From: Solirubrobacteraceae bacterium
GTDB taxonomy: Bacteria > Actinomycetota > Thermoleophilia > Solirubrobacterales > Solirubrobacteraceae
Direction: 5' to 3'
Length of the DNA: 34,650 nucleotides
NCBI GenBank assembly: GCA_017882465.1
Contig: JADGPN010000012.1
Span: forward strand, 1-34,650
Part shown: positions 24,409 to 33,857 of the stretch, in pieces
Position numbering within the stretch: the first letter of the stretch is position 1
Layout: every line of letters starts with the position of its first letter
Translations under genes and position numbers: made by a program
The notes under the pieces: generated by a model
Seen by the model: only the letters and a program-made list of their open reading frames with translations
Databases searched by the model: none
Told to the model about the DNA's origin: nothing

Positions 24409-24978
24409 ATGGCGAGTTCAGTACCACCAGCGCCATCGTGGTCCGCGCCGCTCTCAGAGCACCGGCGGCGCGGGCGTGAGGTTGGCCGGGTGCTCGTCTT
24501 GAACGCGACGTATGAGCCGATCAACGTCTGCACCGTGCGCCGCGCCGTCGTCCTGCTGCTCAAGGAGAAGGCCGAGGTCCTCGAGCACGCCGAGTGGGAG
24601 CTGCACTCCGCCACGAGCTCGATGTCCCGCCCGATGGTGATCCGCCTGGTCAGCTACGTCCGCATCCCTCGTGACACACACCGGCGCAAGATCACCCGCC
24701 GGGCCGTGTTCGCTCGCGACAACTGGACCTGCCAGTACTGCGGCGCACACTCCAACCTGACCGTCGACCACGTGATCCCCCGCTCCAAGGGCGGCGTCTC
24801 GAGTTGGGACAACATCGTCGCGTCCTGCGCGCCTTGCAACCGGCGCAAGGGCAACGCCCTGCCACGCCAAGCGGGCATGCAGCTGCTGACCCAGCCGCGC
24901 ACGCCGAGCCAGCACGTGTTCATCCAGGTCGCCAGCCCGACGATCCCCGCGGCCTGGCGCCAGTACCTGGCCGCCTGA
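24409..24978 (+). CDS. HNH endonuclease family protein
   Basis: The 189-residue protein has the layout of the widespread actinobacterial HNH family: VLVLNATYEPINVCTVRRAVVLLLKEKAEVLE in the N-terminal half, then an HNH core with a Cys pair (TCQYCGAHSN), the catalytic LTVDHVIPRSKGGVSSWDN with His in DHV, and the second Cys pair (SCAPCNRRKGN). The four Cys probably bind zinc. Members occur as single chromosomal genes in most actinobacteria and their biological role is not established, though some families act in DNA repair or restriction. The first 27 residues or so lie before the conserved part; the start follows the promoter position. It is flanked by a 14-bp hairpin on the 3' side. Confidence 0.92.
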   Translation: MASSVPPAPSWSAPLSEHRRRGREVGRVLVLNATYEPINVCTVRRAVVLLLKEKAEVLEHAEWELHSATSSMSRPMVIRLVSYVRIPRDTHRRKITRRAVFARDNWTCQYCGAHSNLTVDHVIPRSKGGVSSWDNIVASCAPCNRRKGNALPRQAGMQLLTQPRTPSQHVFIQVASPTIPAAWRQYLAA

Positions 24979-24986
24979 ACGGCGGC

Positions 24987-25017
24987 GGAGGGCGTCCGGC
25001 ACGGCCGGACGCCCTCC
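24987..25017. terminator. Perfect 14-bp hairpin between convergent genes
   Basis: GGAGGGCGTCCGGC pairs without mismatch with GCCGGACGCCCTCC across a 3-nt loop. It sits between the HNH stop and the converging phosphoesterase stop and can serve both strands. There is no U-run, as is common in high-GC actinobacteria. Confidence 0.75.
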
Positions 25018-25032
25018 CCGCGAGCCGGCGGT

Positions 25033-27798
25033 TCAGCCGATGTCGATCGTCGGGCGACTGCGCCCCGGGACCTTGCTCGGAGGCAGGATGCTCAGATCTC
25101 CCGGATACGAGCGGACCCAGCCGGTGGCGGCGTACCAGTCGAGCCGGTTCAGCTGCGCCGGGTTCGCCTGATCCTCGGCCGGATGAGCGCCGCCAAATCG
25201 CTGGTGGGCGCTCCATGCGACCCACTGCCGGTACACCCCGATCTCCCTCGCCGGGATGTGGAGGACCGACTTGACCCGGGCGATATCCGCTTTGGCTGGG
25301 ACGTTGACGCCCAGAGTCAGCGGCACCCGGTTGGGCAACACGTCGAACGGAGCGAAGCTGGCGCGGTCGGTGAACGCGCCGAACATCGGCTCCGCCGCCC
25401 GGTCCTCCTGATTCATCGGCGGGATGCCCAGGATCTGCTCGATCGTCCTGACCACGTTGATCTGGGTGTAGTAGTGGTGATCGACCACACTGCGCTTCGC
25501 ATACGGGCTGGCGACCAGGATCGTGCTGCGGTGCCCGTCCACGTGATCGACACCGTTCTGCGGGTCGTCCTCGACGACGAAGATCGCCGAGTCCTTCCAG
25601 AACCGGCTGTGGGTGATGTCCGAGATGATCCGGCCGGTGGCCAAGTCGTTATCGGCAACCTGCGCGGTCGGGTACGGGTCGCCTGAGTTCAGCCCCGAGG
25701 TGTGATCGTCGGGAACCCACAGCAGGTTCAGGTTCGACAGGTTGCCGCTCTCCTCCGAGGCCTTGAAGGACCGCTCCCAGATATCGGTCCGGTACTGGTC
25801 GGGCACATCGAGGTCGAACCTCGGGTAGGCCCCGGCGAGGATCGCGTTCAGCGACGGGATGTCCGAATAGGTCCGATACGCGTCGATCGGCACCGGCAGC
25901 GGCCCGCGGGCCTTGCCCTCGAGGATCTGCGAGTCCTTGTACCACTGGGCCCAGGTGGGAGCGCCGGTGGCCGGGATGCTGAAGAAGTTCGCGTACTCGC
26001 CGAAGGCCGAGGCGGTCTTGCCGGCATGGGCGGCGGCGTTCCACAGGAACCCGTCCCGCTGGTAGGCGAGCGCGTCGCCGCCCTGGGCGGGATAGGAGCG
26101 GATGAAGGCCCCGAACTCCTTCTCGATGTAGTCGTTGGCATCGGCCTGCACCAGCCAGTTGTGGCCGTCGGCCGACAGCGTCCCGACGTCGTAGAAGTTG
26201 TCGAACAGCCCGAAGCGGTTCGCCAACGCGTGCTGATTCGGGGTGATCTTGTCGCCGAACTGAGCCAGGCTCGGGCTGCCGTTGCCCTTCGCGATGTCGC
26301 CGAAGACCTGGTCGTAGGTGCGGTTCTCCTTCACGAGCAGGAACACGTGCTTGATCTTCGACCGCTGGCCGAGACGGGCTGGGATCGGCGCCGGCGCGGT
26401 CTGCGTGTCCGCGGGCAGCGGGGGTAGACGGTTCCAGGCGTTGTTCTCGAACACCTGACGCGTGTAGCCGCCCAGAGCGCTGTCCGGGGGCGCGGCGAAC
26501 GTCGTCACCGAGCCGGTGTCGTCATAGGTGTTGTGGCCCGTGGCCCCATGGGTACCGGGGCCCTTCTCGATCGTCGAGGCGGGCCCGCGGGCTCCGATCC
26601 CCTTGTCGTTGGTCACCACGACCCTGCCGAGCGCCTGATCCATGGTCACGTTGACCGGATACCAGTCGGTGGGCAGCAGTCCCTGCAGCTGCACCGGCGA
26701 CGTGGGATCCTCGTAGCGATACTGGGCCAGGGCGTTGTCGCGGCCGATGCTGACGAGGATGTGATGGGCGTCGGGCATCGTGATCGCGTTCGGGTAGCTG
26801 CCCACCTTGGCCCCGGGCACCGGATTGACGTTGAACGTCTGCGTGACCTGCTGCTTGGCGGTGTCGATGATCGACACGCTGTCGTCGTTGGAATTGGCCA
26901 CGAACAGAGCCTTGTCGTGCAGATACAAGGCGGTCGGCTGGAGGCCGACCGGAATCGTCCCCACCTGCGCGCCCTTGGCCAGGCCCACGACCGACACCGT
27001 GCCCGTGTTCGCGGCTCCGGTCGACTTGTCGGAGACGATCGGCGTGCCGTCGGAGAGGTTGGTGAACTCACCGCCCGTCGCCGGGCGGCCGCCCTCGTTG
27101 GAGACGAAGGCCTGATCGCCGCTGATCACGACCTGGCGCGGCGCGTTACCGACCGGGATCTCGCTCAGCAGCTTGTTCGAGCTGGTGTCGATGACCCCGA
27201 GCGTGTTGTTCCCGTTCAGGGCGACGTAGAGCTTCGAGCCGTCGGCGGAGAGCGCCATCCCGGACGGGAGCGCATCGCCGTTCGGCCCTGAGAGCGGAAT
27301 CACCGTCGGTGACGAGACCGTCCCGTCGGCGGCGACGACGAAGCGCACGATGTCGGCAGACTGCGGGAACCACAGCGTCTTTCCATCAGCCGAATAGAGC
27401 GGCCCGTCGGGGCTGACCGTCCCGTCCCCGATCACGGGATCGCCCGTGCTGCCGGTGCCAACCTGCTGAACGGCCTTGCCGCTGCCCAGGTCGACGATCG
27501 ACAGGAAGCCGGTGAAGTTCTCCCAGGAGAGCGCCGCGACGTGCTTGCCGTCGGGGCTCACGGTGCTTCCGGTGATGCGGCCGTTGGTGACCAGTATGCG
27601 GTCGCCCACGGGCGAGATCCACTGGTTGGACGGGAGCAGGATGCGGTTGCCGAGCTGCTGACCGACCTGATCGTTCCCGAACGGCCCGATCCCGGCCGCG
27701 GCGGCCACTCCCACCGTCGCTGCGCACCCGAGCGCGCCGGTGGCGAGCACCGCGCCGGCCCGCGATCGCGTGAGTCTTATCGAGCGCCTTGTCTTCAT
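25033..27798 (-). CDS. Secreted YVTN-repeat protein fused to an alkaline-phosphatase-superfamily phosphoesterase
   Basis: The 921-residue protein starts with a signal peptide (about 1-35: KTRRSIRLTRSRAG, hydrophobic core, VAAAAG). Residues about 50-450 form a beta-propeller of YVTN/NHL-like repeats (GKHVAALSW, SADGSKLYVALNGNNTLGVIDTSSNKL-type units, FVANSNDDSVSIIDT). From about 480 a phosphoesterase/phospholipase C-like domain (PF04185 type) begins with IKHVFLLVKENRTYDQVFGDI and continues with LFDNFYDVGTLSADGHNW, IFVVEDDPQNGVDHVDGHR and SPYAKR. The enzyme domain cleaves phosphate esters; the natural substrate is unknown. Start ATG 27798 has a strong GGGAGGG site 6 nt upstream; a longer in-frame start at 27837 would bury the signal peptide. 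It is a single-gene unit between convergent and upstream terminator-like hairpins. Confidence 0.92.
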   Translation of the reverse strand: MKTRRSIRLTRSRAGAVLATGALGCAATVGVAAAAGIGPFGNDQVGQQLGNRILLPSNQWISPVGDRILVTNGRITGSTVSPDGKHVAALSWENFTGFLSIVDLGSGKAVQQVGTGSTGDPVIGDGTVSPDGPLYSADGKTLWFPQSADIVRFVVAADGTVSSPTVIPLSGPNGDALPSGMALSADGSKLYVALNGNNTLGVIDTSSNKLLSEIPVGNAPRQVVISGDQAFVSNEGGRPATGGEFTNLSDGTPIVSDKSTGAANTGTVSVVGLAKGAQVGTIPVGLQPTALYLHDKALFVANSNDDSVSIIDTAKQQVTQTFNVNPVPGAKVGSYPNAITMPDAHHILVSIGRDNALAQYRYEDPTSPVQLQGLLPTDWYPVNVTMDQALGRVVVTNDKGIGARGPASTIEKGPGTHGATGHNTYDDTGSVTTFAAPPDSALGGYTRQVFENNAWNRLPPLPADTQTAPAPIPARLGQRSKIKHVFLLVKENRTYDQVFGDIAKGNGSPSLAQFGDKITPNQHALANRFGLFDNFYDVGTLSADGHNWLVQADANDYIEKEFGAFIRSYPAQGGDALAYQRDGFLWNAAAHAGKTASAFGEYANFFSIPATGAPTWAQWYKDSQILEGKARGPLPVPIDAYRTYSDIPSLNAILAGAYPRFDLDVPDQYRTDIWERSFKASEESGNLSNLNLLWVPDDHTSGLNSGDPYPTAQVADNDLATGRIISDITHSRFWKDSAIFVVEDDPQNGVDHVDGHRSTILVASPYAKRSVVDHHYYTQINVVRTIEQILGIPPMNQEDRAAEPMFGAFTDRASFAPFDVLPNRVPLTLGVNVPAKADIARVKSVLHIPAREIGVYRQWVAWSAHQRFGGAHPAEDQANPAQLNRLDWYAATGWVRSYPGDLSILPPSKVPGRSRPTIDIG

Positions 27799-27800
27799 AG

Positions 27801-27823
27801 GTCCCTCCCCAGATTTTTGGATA
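27801..27823 (-). promoter_or_regulatory. -10 box (TATCCA) and strong RBS of the phosphoesterase gene
   Basis: TATCCA (27823-27818) would start transcription about 13 nt before ATG 27798. GGGGAGGGA (27810-27802) is a strong ribosome binding site. This suggests the gene has its own promoter, separate from the leader unit at 28015-28266. The stretch 27824-28014 shows no gene or clear signal. Confidence 0.45.
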
Positions 27824-28014
27824 GCTGAAGTCACCACCCGCGCGAGGCAGGTGGTGCACGCAATTGCTGCTACCGGCGTCGCTCGGCGGTCGAGCGGCGG
27901 TGAGGCATCCCCATCCGGCCCGCGACACGCTACGACCAGGACTCGGGAGCCGTGTGTTCATCTGGTGGCCGCGGTGTGACCTGTCAGCGGTCGGACTCGG
28001 CGCGTCCTTAACGG

Positions 28015-28047
28015 GCGAAGGGCGCCCTCGACGTGGGCGCCCTTCGC
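28015..28047 (-). terminator. 13-bp GC-rich hairpin ending the leader unit
   Basis: GCGAAGGGCGCCC pairs perfectly with GGGCGCCCTTCGC over a 7-nt loop. On the minus strand it lies about 185 nt after the predicted transcription start and about 215 nt before the phosphoesterase ATG. No U-run follows, but it is the strongest hairpin in the gap. Confidence 0.55.
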
Positions 28048-28160
28048 GGACATCTGGCTGCTTTCCGGGGCGGACTTGGTACGTACCGGAGGGACTAATC
28101 CCGGCGCCCACCACCGACGGTGTCTCGGGGGGACTCCGCTAAGCGGGGTCAGCCTCCGAC

Positions 28161-28205
28161 CTAGCGGCCGGACACCTCCAGGGTCCCGCAAGAACTGTCA
28201 GACAA
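28161..28205 (-). CDS. Possible 14-residue leader peptide
   Basis: TTG at 28205 lies 10 nt after AGGAGG and opens MSDSSCGTLEVSGR, ending at TAG 28161. The only argument for translation is the exceptional ribosome binding site. ATT one base earlier would stop after two codons. There is no run of identical amino acids to mark a classical attenuator. Confidence 0.3.
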   Translation of the reverse strand: MSDSSCGTLEVSGR

Positions 28206-28206
28206 T
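28194..28206 (-). promoter_or_regulatory. Palindrome ATTGTCTGACAGT, possible operator
   Basis: Thirteen bases with a central T are symmetric at five of six positions. The pattern TTGTC-N-GACA resembles sites of GntR/FCD-family repressors. It lies just downstream of the predicted transcription start, where a bound repressor would block transcription or the start codon. Confidence 0.3.
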
Positions 28207-28208
28207 GT

Positions 28209-28224
28209 CGGACCACCTCCTTTC
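28209..28224 (-). promoter_or_regulatory. Extended Shine-Dalgarno complementary to the 16S 3' tail
   Basis: AGAAAGGAGGTGGTCC matches the complement of the conserved 16S rRNA 3' end (GGAUCACCUCCUUUCU) at 15 of 16 bases; the one difference would be a G-U pair. Such length is far beyond an ordinary ribosome binding site. Confidence 0.6.
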
Positions 28225-28237
28225 TCTGGTATCTCGC

Positions 28238-28266
28238 AGAGTAGCGAACGCGGCGGGCGGTTTAAA
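28238..28266 (-). promoter_or_regulatory. Promoter: TTTAAA - 17 nt - TACTCT
   Basis: TTTAAA (28266-28261) and TACTCT (28243-28238) are separated by exactly 17 nt on the minus strand. Transcription would start near 28231. The AT-rich -35 stands out against the GC-rich surroundings. The piece 28267-28340 after gyrA shows no clear terminator. Confidence 0.5.
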
Positions 28267-28340
28267 GAGGGTGGTGGTGCAGCCTGACCTCGGGCGTCGC
28301 TTCGGGGCAGGGTATTCGCGGCCGGGTCCGAGCCAGGTGG

Positions 28341-30956
28341 CTACTCTTCGGCCGTGTCCGGCTCGGGCTCGGTGGCCTCGTCGAGCTCCCCCTGGTCGCC
28401 CGCTTCGTCGTCGAGTGTGGCGTCGAGGTCGATGGTCTTGGTGCCGGTGGTGTCGTCGACCGAGAGGACTTCGGCGCCCTCGAGGACGGGGGCGGCGGTC
28501 TCGGCTTCGGACTCGATGACGAGGGCGACGGCGCTCACCTGGTCGTCGTCGCGGATGTTCATCACGCGGACGCCCTGCGAGGCTCGGCCATAGCGGTTGA
28601 TGCCTCGCACCGAGGTGCGCTGGACCATGCCGTTCTGGGAGATGAACACGAGCTCCTGGTGCTCGCGGACGACCAGCGCGCCGGCGAGGGCGCCCTTGTT
28701 CTCGGTCAGCGCGATCGTCTTGACGCCCATCGTGGCGCGGCCCTTGACCGGATAGTCGGGGATCGGCGTGCGCTTGCCGTATCCGTTCTCTGTCACCACG
28801 AGCAGCTCCTGGTCGTCACGAGCGACGTCCATGGCCAGTACGGCGTTGCCCTTCTGCGAGACGTTCATGCCGCGCACGCCGCTCGTGTCGCGCCCCATCG
28901 AGCGGACCGCGTCCTCGCTGAACCGGGCCGCCTGGCCCGAACGCGAGACCATGATGATGTCGTCGGAGCCGCTGGTGCGGCGGACGGCGATCAGCTCATC
29001 GTCGTCGCGGATGTTGATCGCGATGATGCCGTCGGCCTTGATCGGAGTGTTGTAGGCCAGGAACTCGGTCTTCTTGACGATCCCGTTGCGGGTCGCGAAC
29101 ACCAGGTACCTGCCCTCGGTGAAATCGCGCGTGGAGAGCACGGACTGGACACGCTCGCCCTCGCGCAATGGTAGAAGGTTGACCAGCGCCCGGCCCTTGG
29201 CGGTGCGCGAGGCCTCGGGCAGCTCGTACACCTTCAGCCGGTAGACCTTGCCCCGGTTGGTGAAGAAGAGCAGGTAGTCGTGGGTGGAGGTGACGAACAG
29301 GTGCTCGATGTAGTCGTCGTCCTTCATCTCCATCCCGGTGACGCCGATCCCGCCGCGGTGCTGCTGGCGATAGGTCGACAGCGGCAGCGACTTGATGTAG
29401 CCGGAGTGCGTGATCGAGATGACCATTTGCTGATCGGCGATCAGGTCCTCGATGTCGATCTCGCCCTCGGCGTGCGTGATCTCGGTGCGACGCGGCTCGC
29501 CGTAGGCTTTGGCGATCTCGGTCAGCTCGTCCTTGATCAGCCCGTTGACCAGCGCCTCGTCGCCGAGGATCTCGCGCAGCTCCTTGATCCGCTCGGTCAG
29601 GTCTGCGTGCTCCTTCTGGATCTTGTCCGCCTCCAGCGCGGTGAGCCGGCTCAGGGTGAGCTGCAGGATCGCCTGGGCCTGGATCACGGTCAGCTCGAAG
29701 CGCTCGACCAGGCCGTCGCGGGCGGTGGCGGGATCGCGCGAGCCGCGAATCAACGCAATCACCTCATCGAGGTTCTCGAGCGCGATCAGCAGGCCCTCGA
29801 GCACGTGGGCGCGTGCCTCGGCCTTGGCCAACTCGTCCTTGGTCCGGCGCACGATGACTTCGCGCTGATGATCGACGTAATGGCCGATTACCTCGCGCAG
29901 TGACAACGTGCGGGGCACGTTGTCGACCAGCGCGACCATGTTCACGCCGAACGTGGTCTGCATCGGCGTGTGCTTGTAGAGCTTGTTGAGCACGACCTTC
30001 GGGATCGCGTCGCGCTTGAGCTCGATCACGATCCGCATACCGTGGCGGTCGGACTCGTCGCGTAGATCGGAGATCTCCGGGATCTTCTTGTCGTGGACGA
30101 GGTCGGCGATCTTCAGGATCAGCCCGCCGTCGCCGCCCTTGCGCACCTGGTAGGGCAGCTCGGTGACGATGATCGCCTCCTTGCCCTGGCCGATCGGCTC
30201 GATGTGAGCCTTGGCCTGGACGCGTACGCGGCCGCGGCCGGTCGCGTACGCGTCCCGGATGCCCTCCCGCCCCAGGATCGTGCCCGCGGTCGGGAAATCC
30301 GGGCCTTTGATGTGGCGCACCAGCCCGTGGACATCGATGCCCGGGTCATCGATGTAGGCCACCGTGGCCCCGATCACCTCGCGCAGGTTGTGCGGGGGGA
30401 TGTTCGTGGCCATGCCGACGGCGATCCCGGTCGCACCGTTGACCAGCAGGTTGGGGAACCGCGCCGGCAGCACCACCGGCTCCTGCCGGGTGCCGTCGTA
30501 GGTCGGCGCGAAGTCGACGGTGTCGGCGTCGAGGTCGCGCAGCATCTCCGTGGCCAGGCGATCGAGGCGGGCCTCGGTGTAGCGCATGGCGGCGGCGCCA
30601 TAACCGTCGATGTTGCCGAAGTTCCCGTGTCCGTCGACGAGCGGGTGGCGCATCGAGAAGTCCTGCGCCAGGCGCACGAGCGTGTCATAGATCGACGCGT
30701 CCCCGTGCGGGTGGTACTTGCCCATCACCTCGCCGACGATCTGCGCGCACTTCACGTGCTTCCGGCTCGGCTGCAGGCCGAGCTCGTTCATCACGTAGAG
30801 CACGCGTCGGTGCACCGGCTTCAGGCCGTCGCGCACATCCGGCAGCGCCCGGCCCACGATCACCGACATCGCGTAGTCGAGATACGCGGAGCGCATCTCG
30901 TCCTCGAGCGCGCGCGGCTCGATGTTCCCTCCGCCGATGGTGTCGATCGTCGACAT
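28341..30956 (-). CDS. gyrA: DNA gyrase subunit A
   Basis: The 871-residue subunit cuts and rejoins DNA during negative supercoiling. The catalytic Tyr126 is in [10 protein letters not shown]. The quinolone pocket reads [14 protein letters not shown], with Ala87 at the position of E. coli Ser83 and Asp91 at that of Asp87; Ala here is also the mycobacterial state and is linked with lower intrinsic quinolone sensitivity. The C-terminal six-bladed domain begins near 500. Its GyrA box (normally QRRGGKG) reads QHRGGIG at 532-538. An acidic tail ([22 protein letters not shown]) ends the protein. ATG 30956 is 3 bp after the gyrB stop, so the two subunits are co-translated. The unchanged rest argues for a true GyrA, not ParC; no parC/parE pair is in the window. 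Confidence 0.97.
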   Translation of the reverse strand: MSTIDTIGGGNIEPRALEDEMRSAYLDYAMSVIVGRALPDVRDGLKPVHRRVLYVMNELGLQPSRKHVKCAQIVGEVMGKYHPHGDASIYDTLVRLAQDFSMRHPLVDGHGNFGNIDGYGAAAMRYTEARLDRLATEMLRDLDADTVDFAPTYDGTRQEPVVLPARFPNLLVNGATGIAVGMATNIPPHNLREVIGATVAYIDDPGIDVHGLVRHIKGPDFPTAGTILGREGIRDAYATGRGRVRVQAKAHIEPIGQGKEAIIVTELPYQVRKGGDGGLILKIADLVHDKKIPEISDLRDESDRHGMRIVIELKRDAIPKVVLNKLYKHTPMQTTFGVNMVALVDNVPRTLSLREVIGHYVDHQREVIVRRTKDELAKAEARAHVLEGLLIALENLDEVIALIRGSRDPATARDGLVERFELTVIQAQAILQLTLSRLTALEADKIQKEHADLTERIKELREILGDEALVNGLIKDELTEIAKAYGEPRRTEITHAEGEIDIEDLIADQQMVISITHSGYIKSLPLSTYRQQHRGGIGVTGMEMKDDDYIEHLFVTSTHDYLLFFTNRGKVYRLKVYELPEASRTAKGRALVNLLPLREGERVQSVLSTRDFTEGRYLVFATRNGIVKKTEFLAYNTPIKADGIIAINIRDDDELIAVRRTSGSDDIIMVSRSGQAARFSEDAVRSMGRDTSGVRGMNVSQKGNAVLAMDVARDDQELLVVTENGYGKRTPIPDYPVKGRATMGVKTIALTENKGALAGALVVREHQELVFISQNGMVQRTSVRGINRYGRASQGVRVMNIRDDDQVSAVALVIESEAETAAPVLEGAEVLSVDDTTGTKTIDLDATLDDEAGDQGELDEATEPEPDTAEE

Positions 30957-30959
30957 CGC

Positions 30960-33554
<2,595 letters not shown>

Positions 33555-33857
33555 TCAGAACGGCGCCGTGACGCATCTGAGTCGCTGGATCCTGCCGCGC
33601 TGAAGCGACGCGTTGAGTCGCTCCAGGATTGCCGGCGCCATCAGGTCGAGCTCCTGCGCCCAAACCGACGCGGAGCACGAGATCGTCAGCACCCCGGCGC
33701 GCTCTGAGGTCGGCTGCGCCTCCCCGGCGATCGACTCTCCCACCGCTCTCGGCCACTCGCGCTGGGCCTCGGCGAGCAGCGTGTCGGGAGCCAGCTGATC
33801 GCGGATCCGCTCGATCGCGAAGGTGGCCGGGCGGGGGCCACGACGGTGCGAGGTCAC
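33555..33857 (-). CDS. dciA: DciA-like (DUF721) replication protein
   Basis: This 100-residue protein belongs to the DUF721 family, whose bacterial members (DciA) recruit or load the replicative helicase where DnaC/DnaI is absent. Family-like segments are LAEAQREWPRAVGESIAGEAQPTSERAGVLTISCSASVWAQELDLMAPAILERLN, with the conserved Trp-Pro and the WAQEL box. The position between recF and gyrB is the one seen in many actinobacteria. The GTG start overlaps the recF stop by 4 bp (GTGA). The protein is shorter than mycobacterial counterparts because it lacks a long N-terminal extension. Confidence 0.9.
   Translation of the reverse strand: MTSHRRGPRPATFAIERIRDQLAPDTLLAEAQREWPRAVGESIAGEAQPTSERAGVLTISCSASVWAQELDLMAPAILERLNASLQRGRIQRLRCVTAPF

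Larger units (their letters stand above)
28015..28231 (-). ncRNA. Candidate structured leader or small RNA, unknown family
   Basis: Between a promoter-like pair and a 13-bp hairpin, the minus strand reads as a roughly 215-nt transcript rich in short inverted repeats: CCGC-TTA-GCGG (28136-28146), CACC-GTC-GGTG (28112-28122), the palindrome GGTACGTACC (28078-28087), and TCCGG...CCGGA enclosing it. GGTC...GACC and GAC...GTC around 28136-28160 compete for the same GAC, so two folds are possible, as in attenuators. It carries the extended Shine-Dalgarno and possible leader peptide described separately. I compared it by eye with common riboswitches, tmRNA, RNase P and 6S features and found no match. 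The transcript is inferred. Confidence 0.3.

Noticed and set aside
28048-28080. Partial resemblance of the minus strand to the SRP RNA apical motif (GTCCG...GGAAAGCAGCC)
   Set aside because: The core GGTCCGGAAGGAAGCAGC order is broken by an insertion and the needed internal loops do not form.
28209-28224. Plus strand reads like the 3' end of a 16S rRNA gene (GGACCACCTCCTTTCT)
   Set aside because: The preceding bases do not match the conserved 16S 3' region, so this is not an rRNA fragment. The minus-strand reading as an extended Shine-Dalgarno explains it better.
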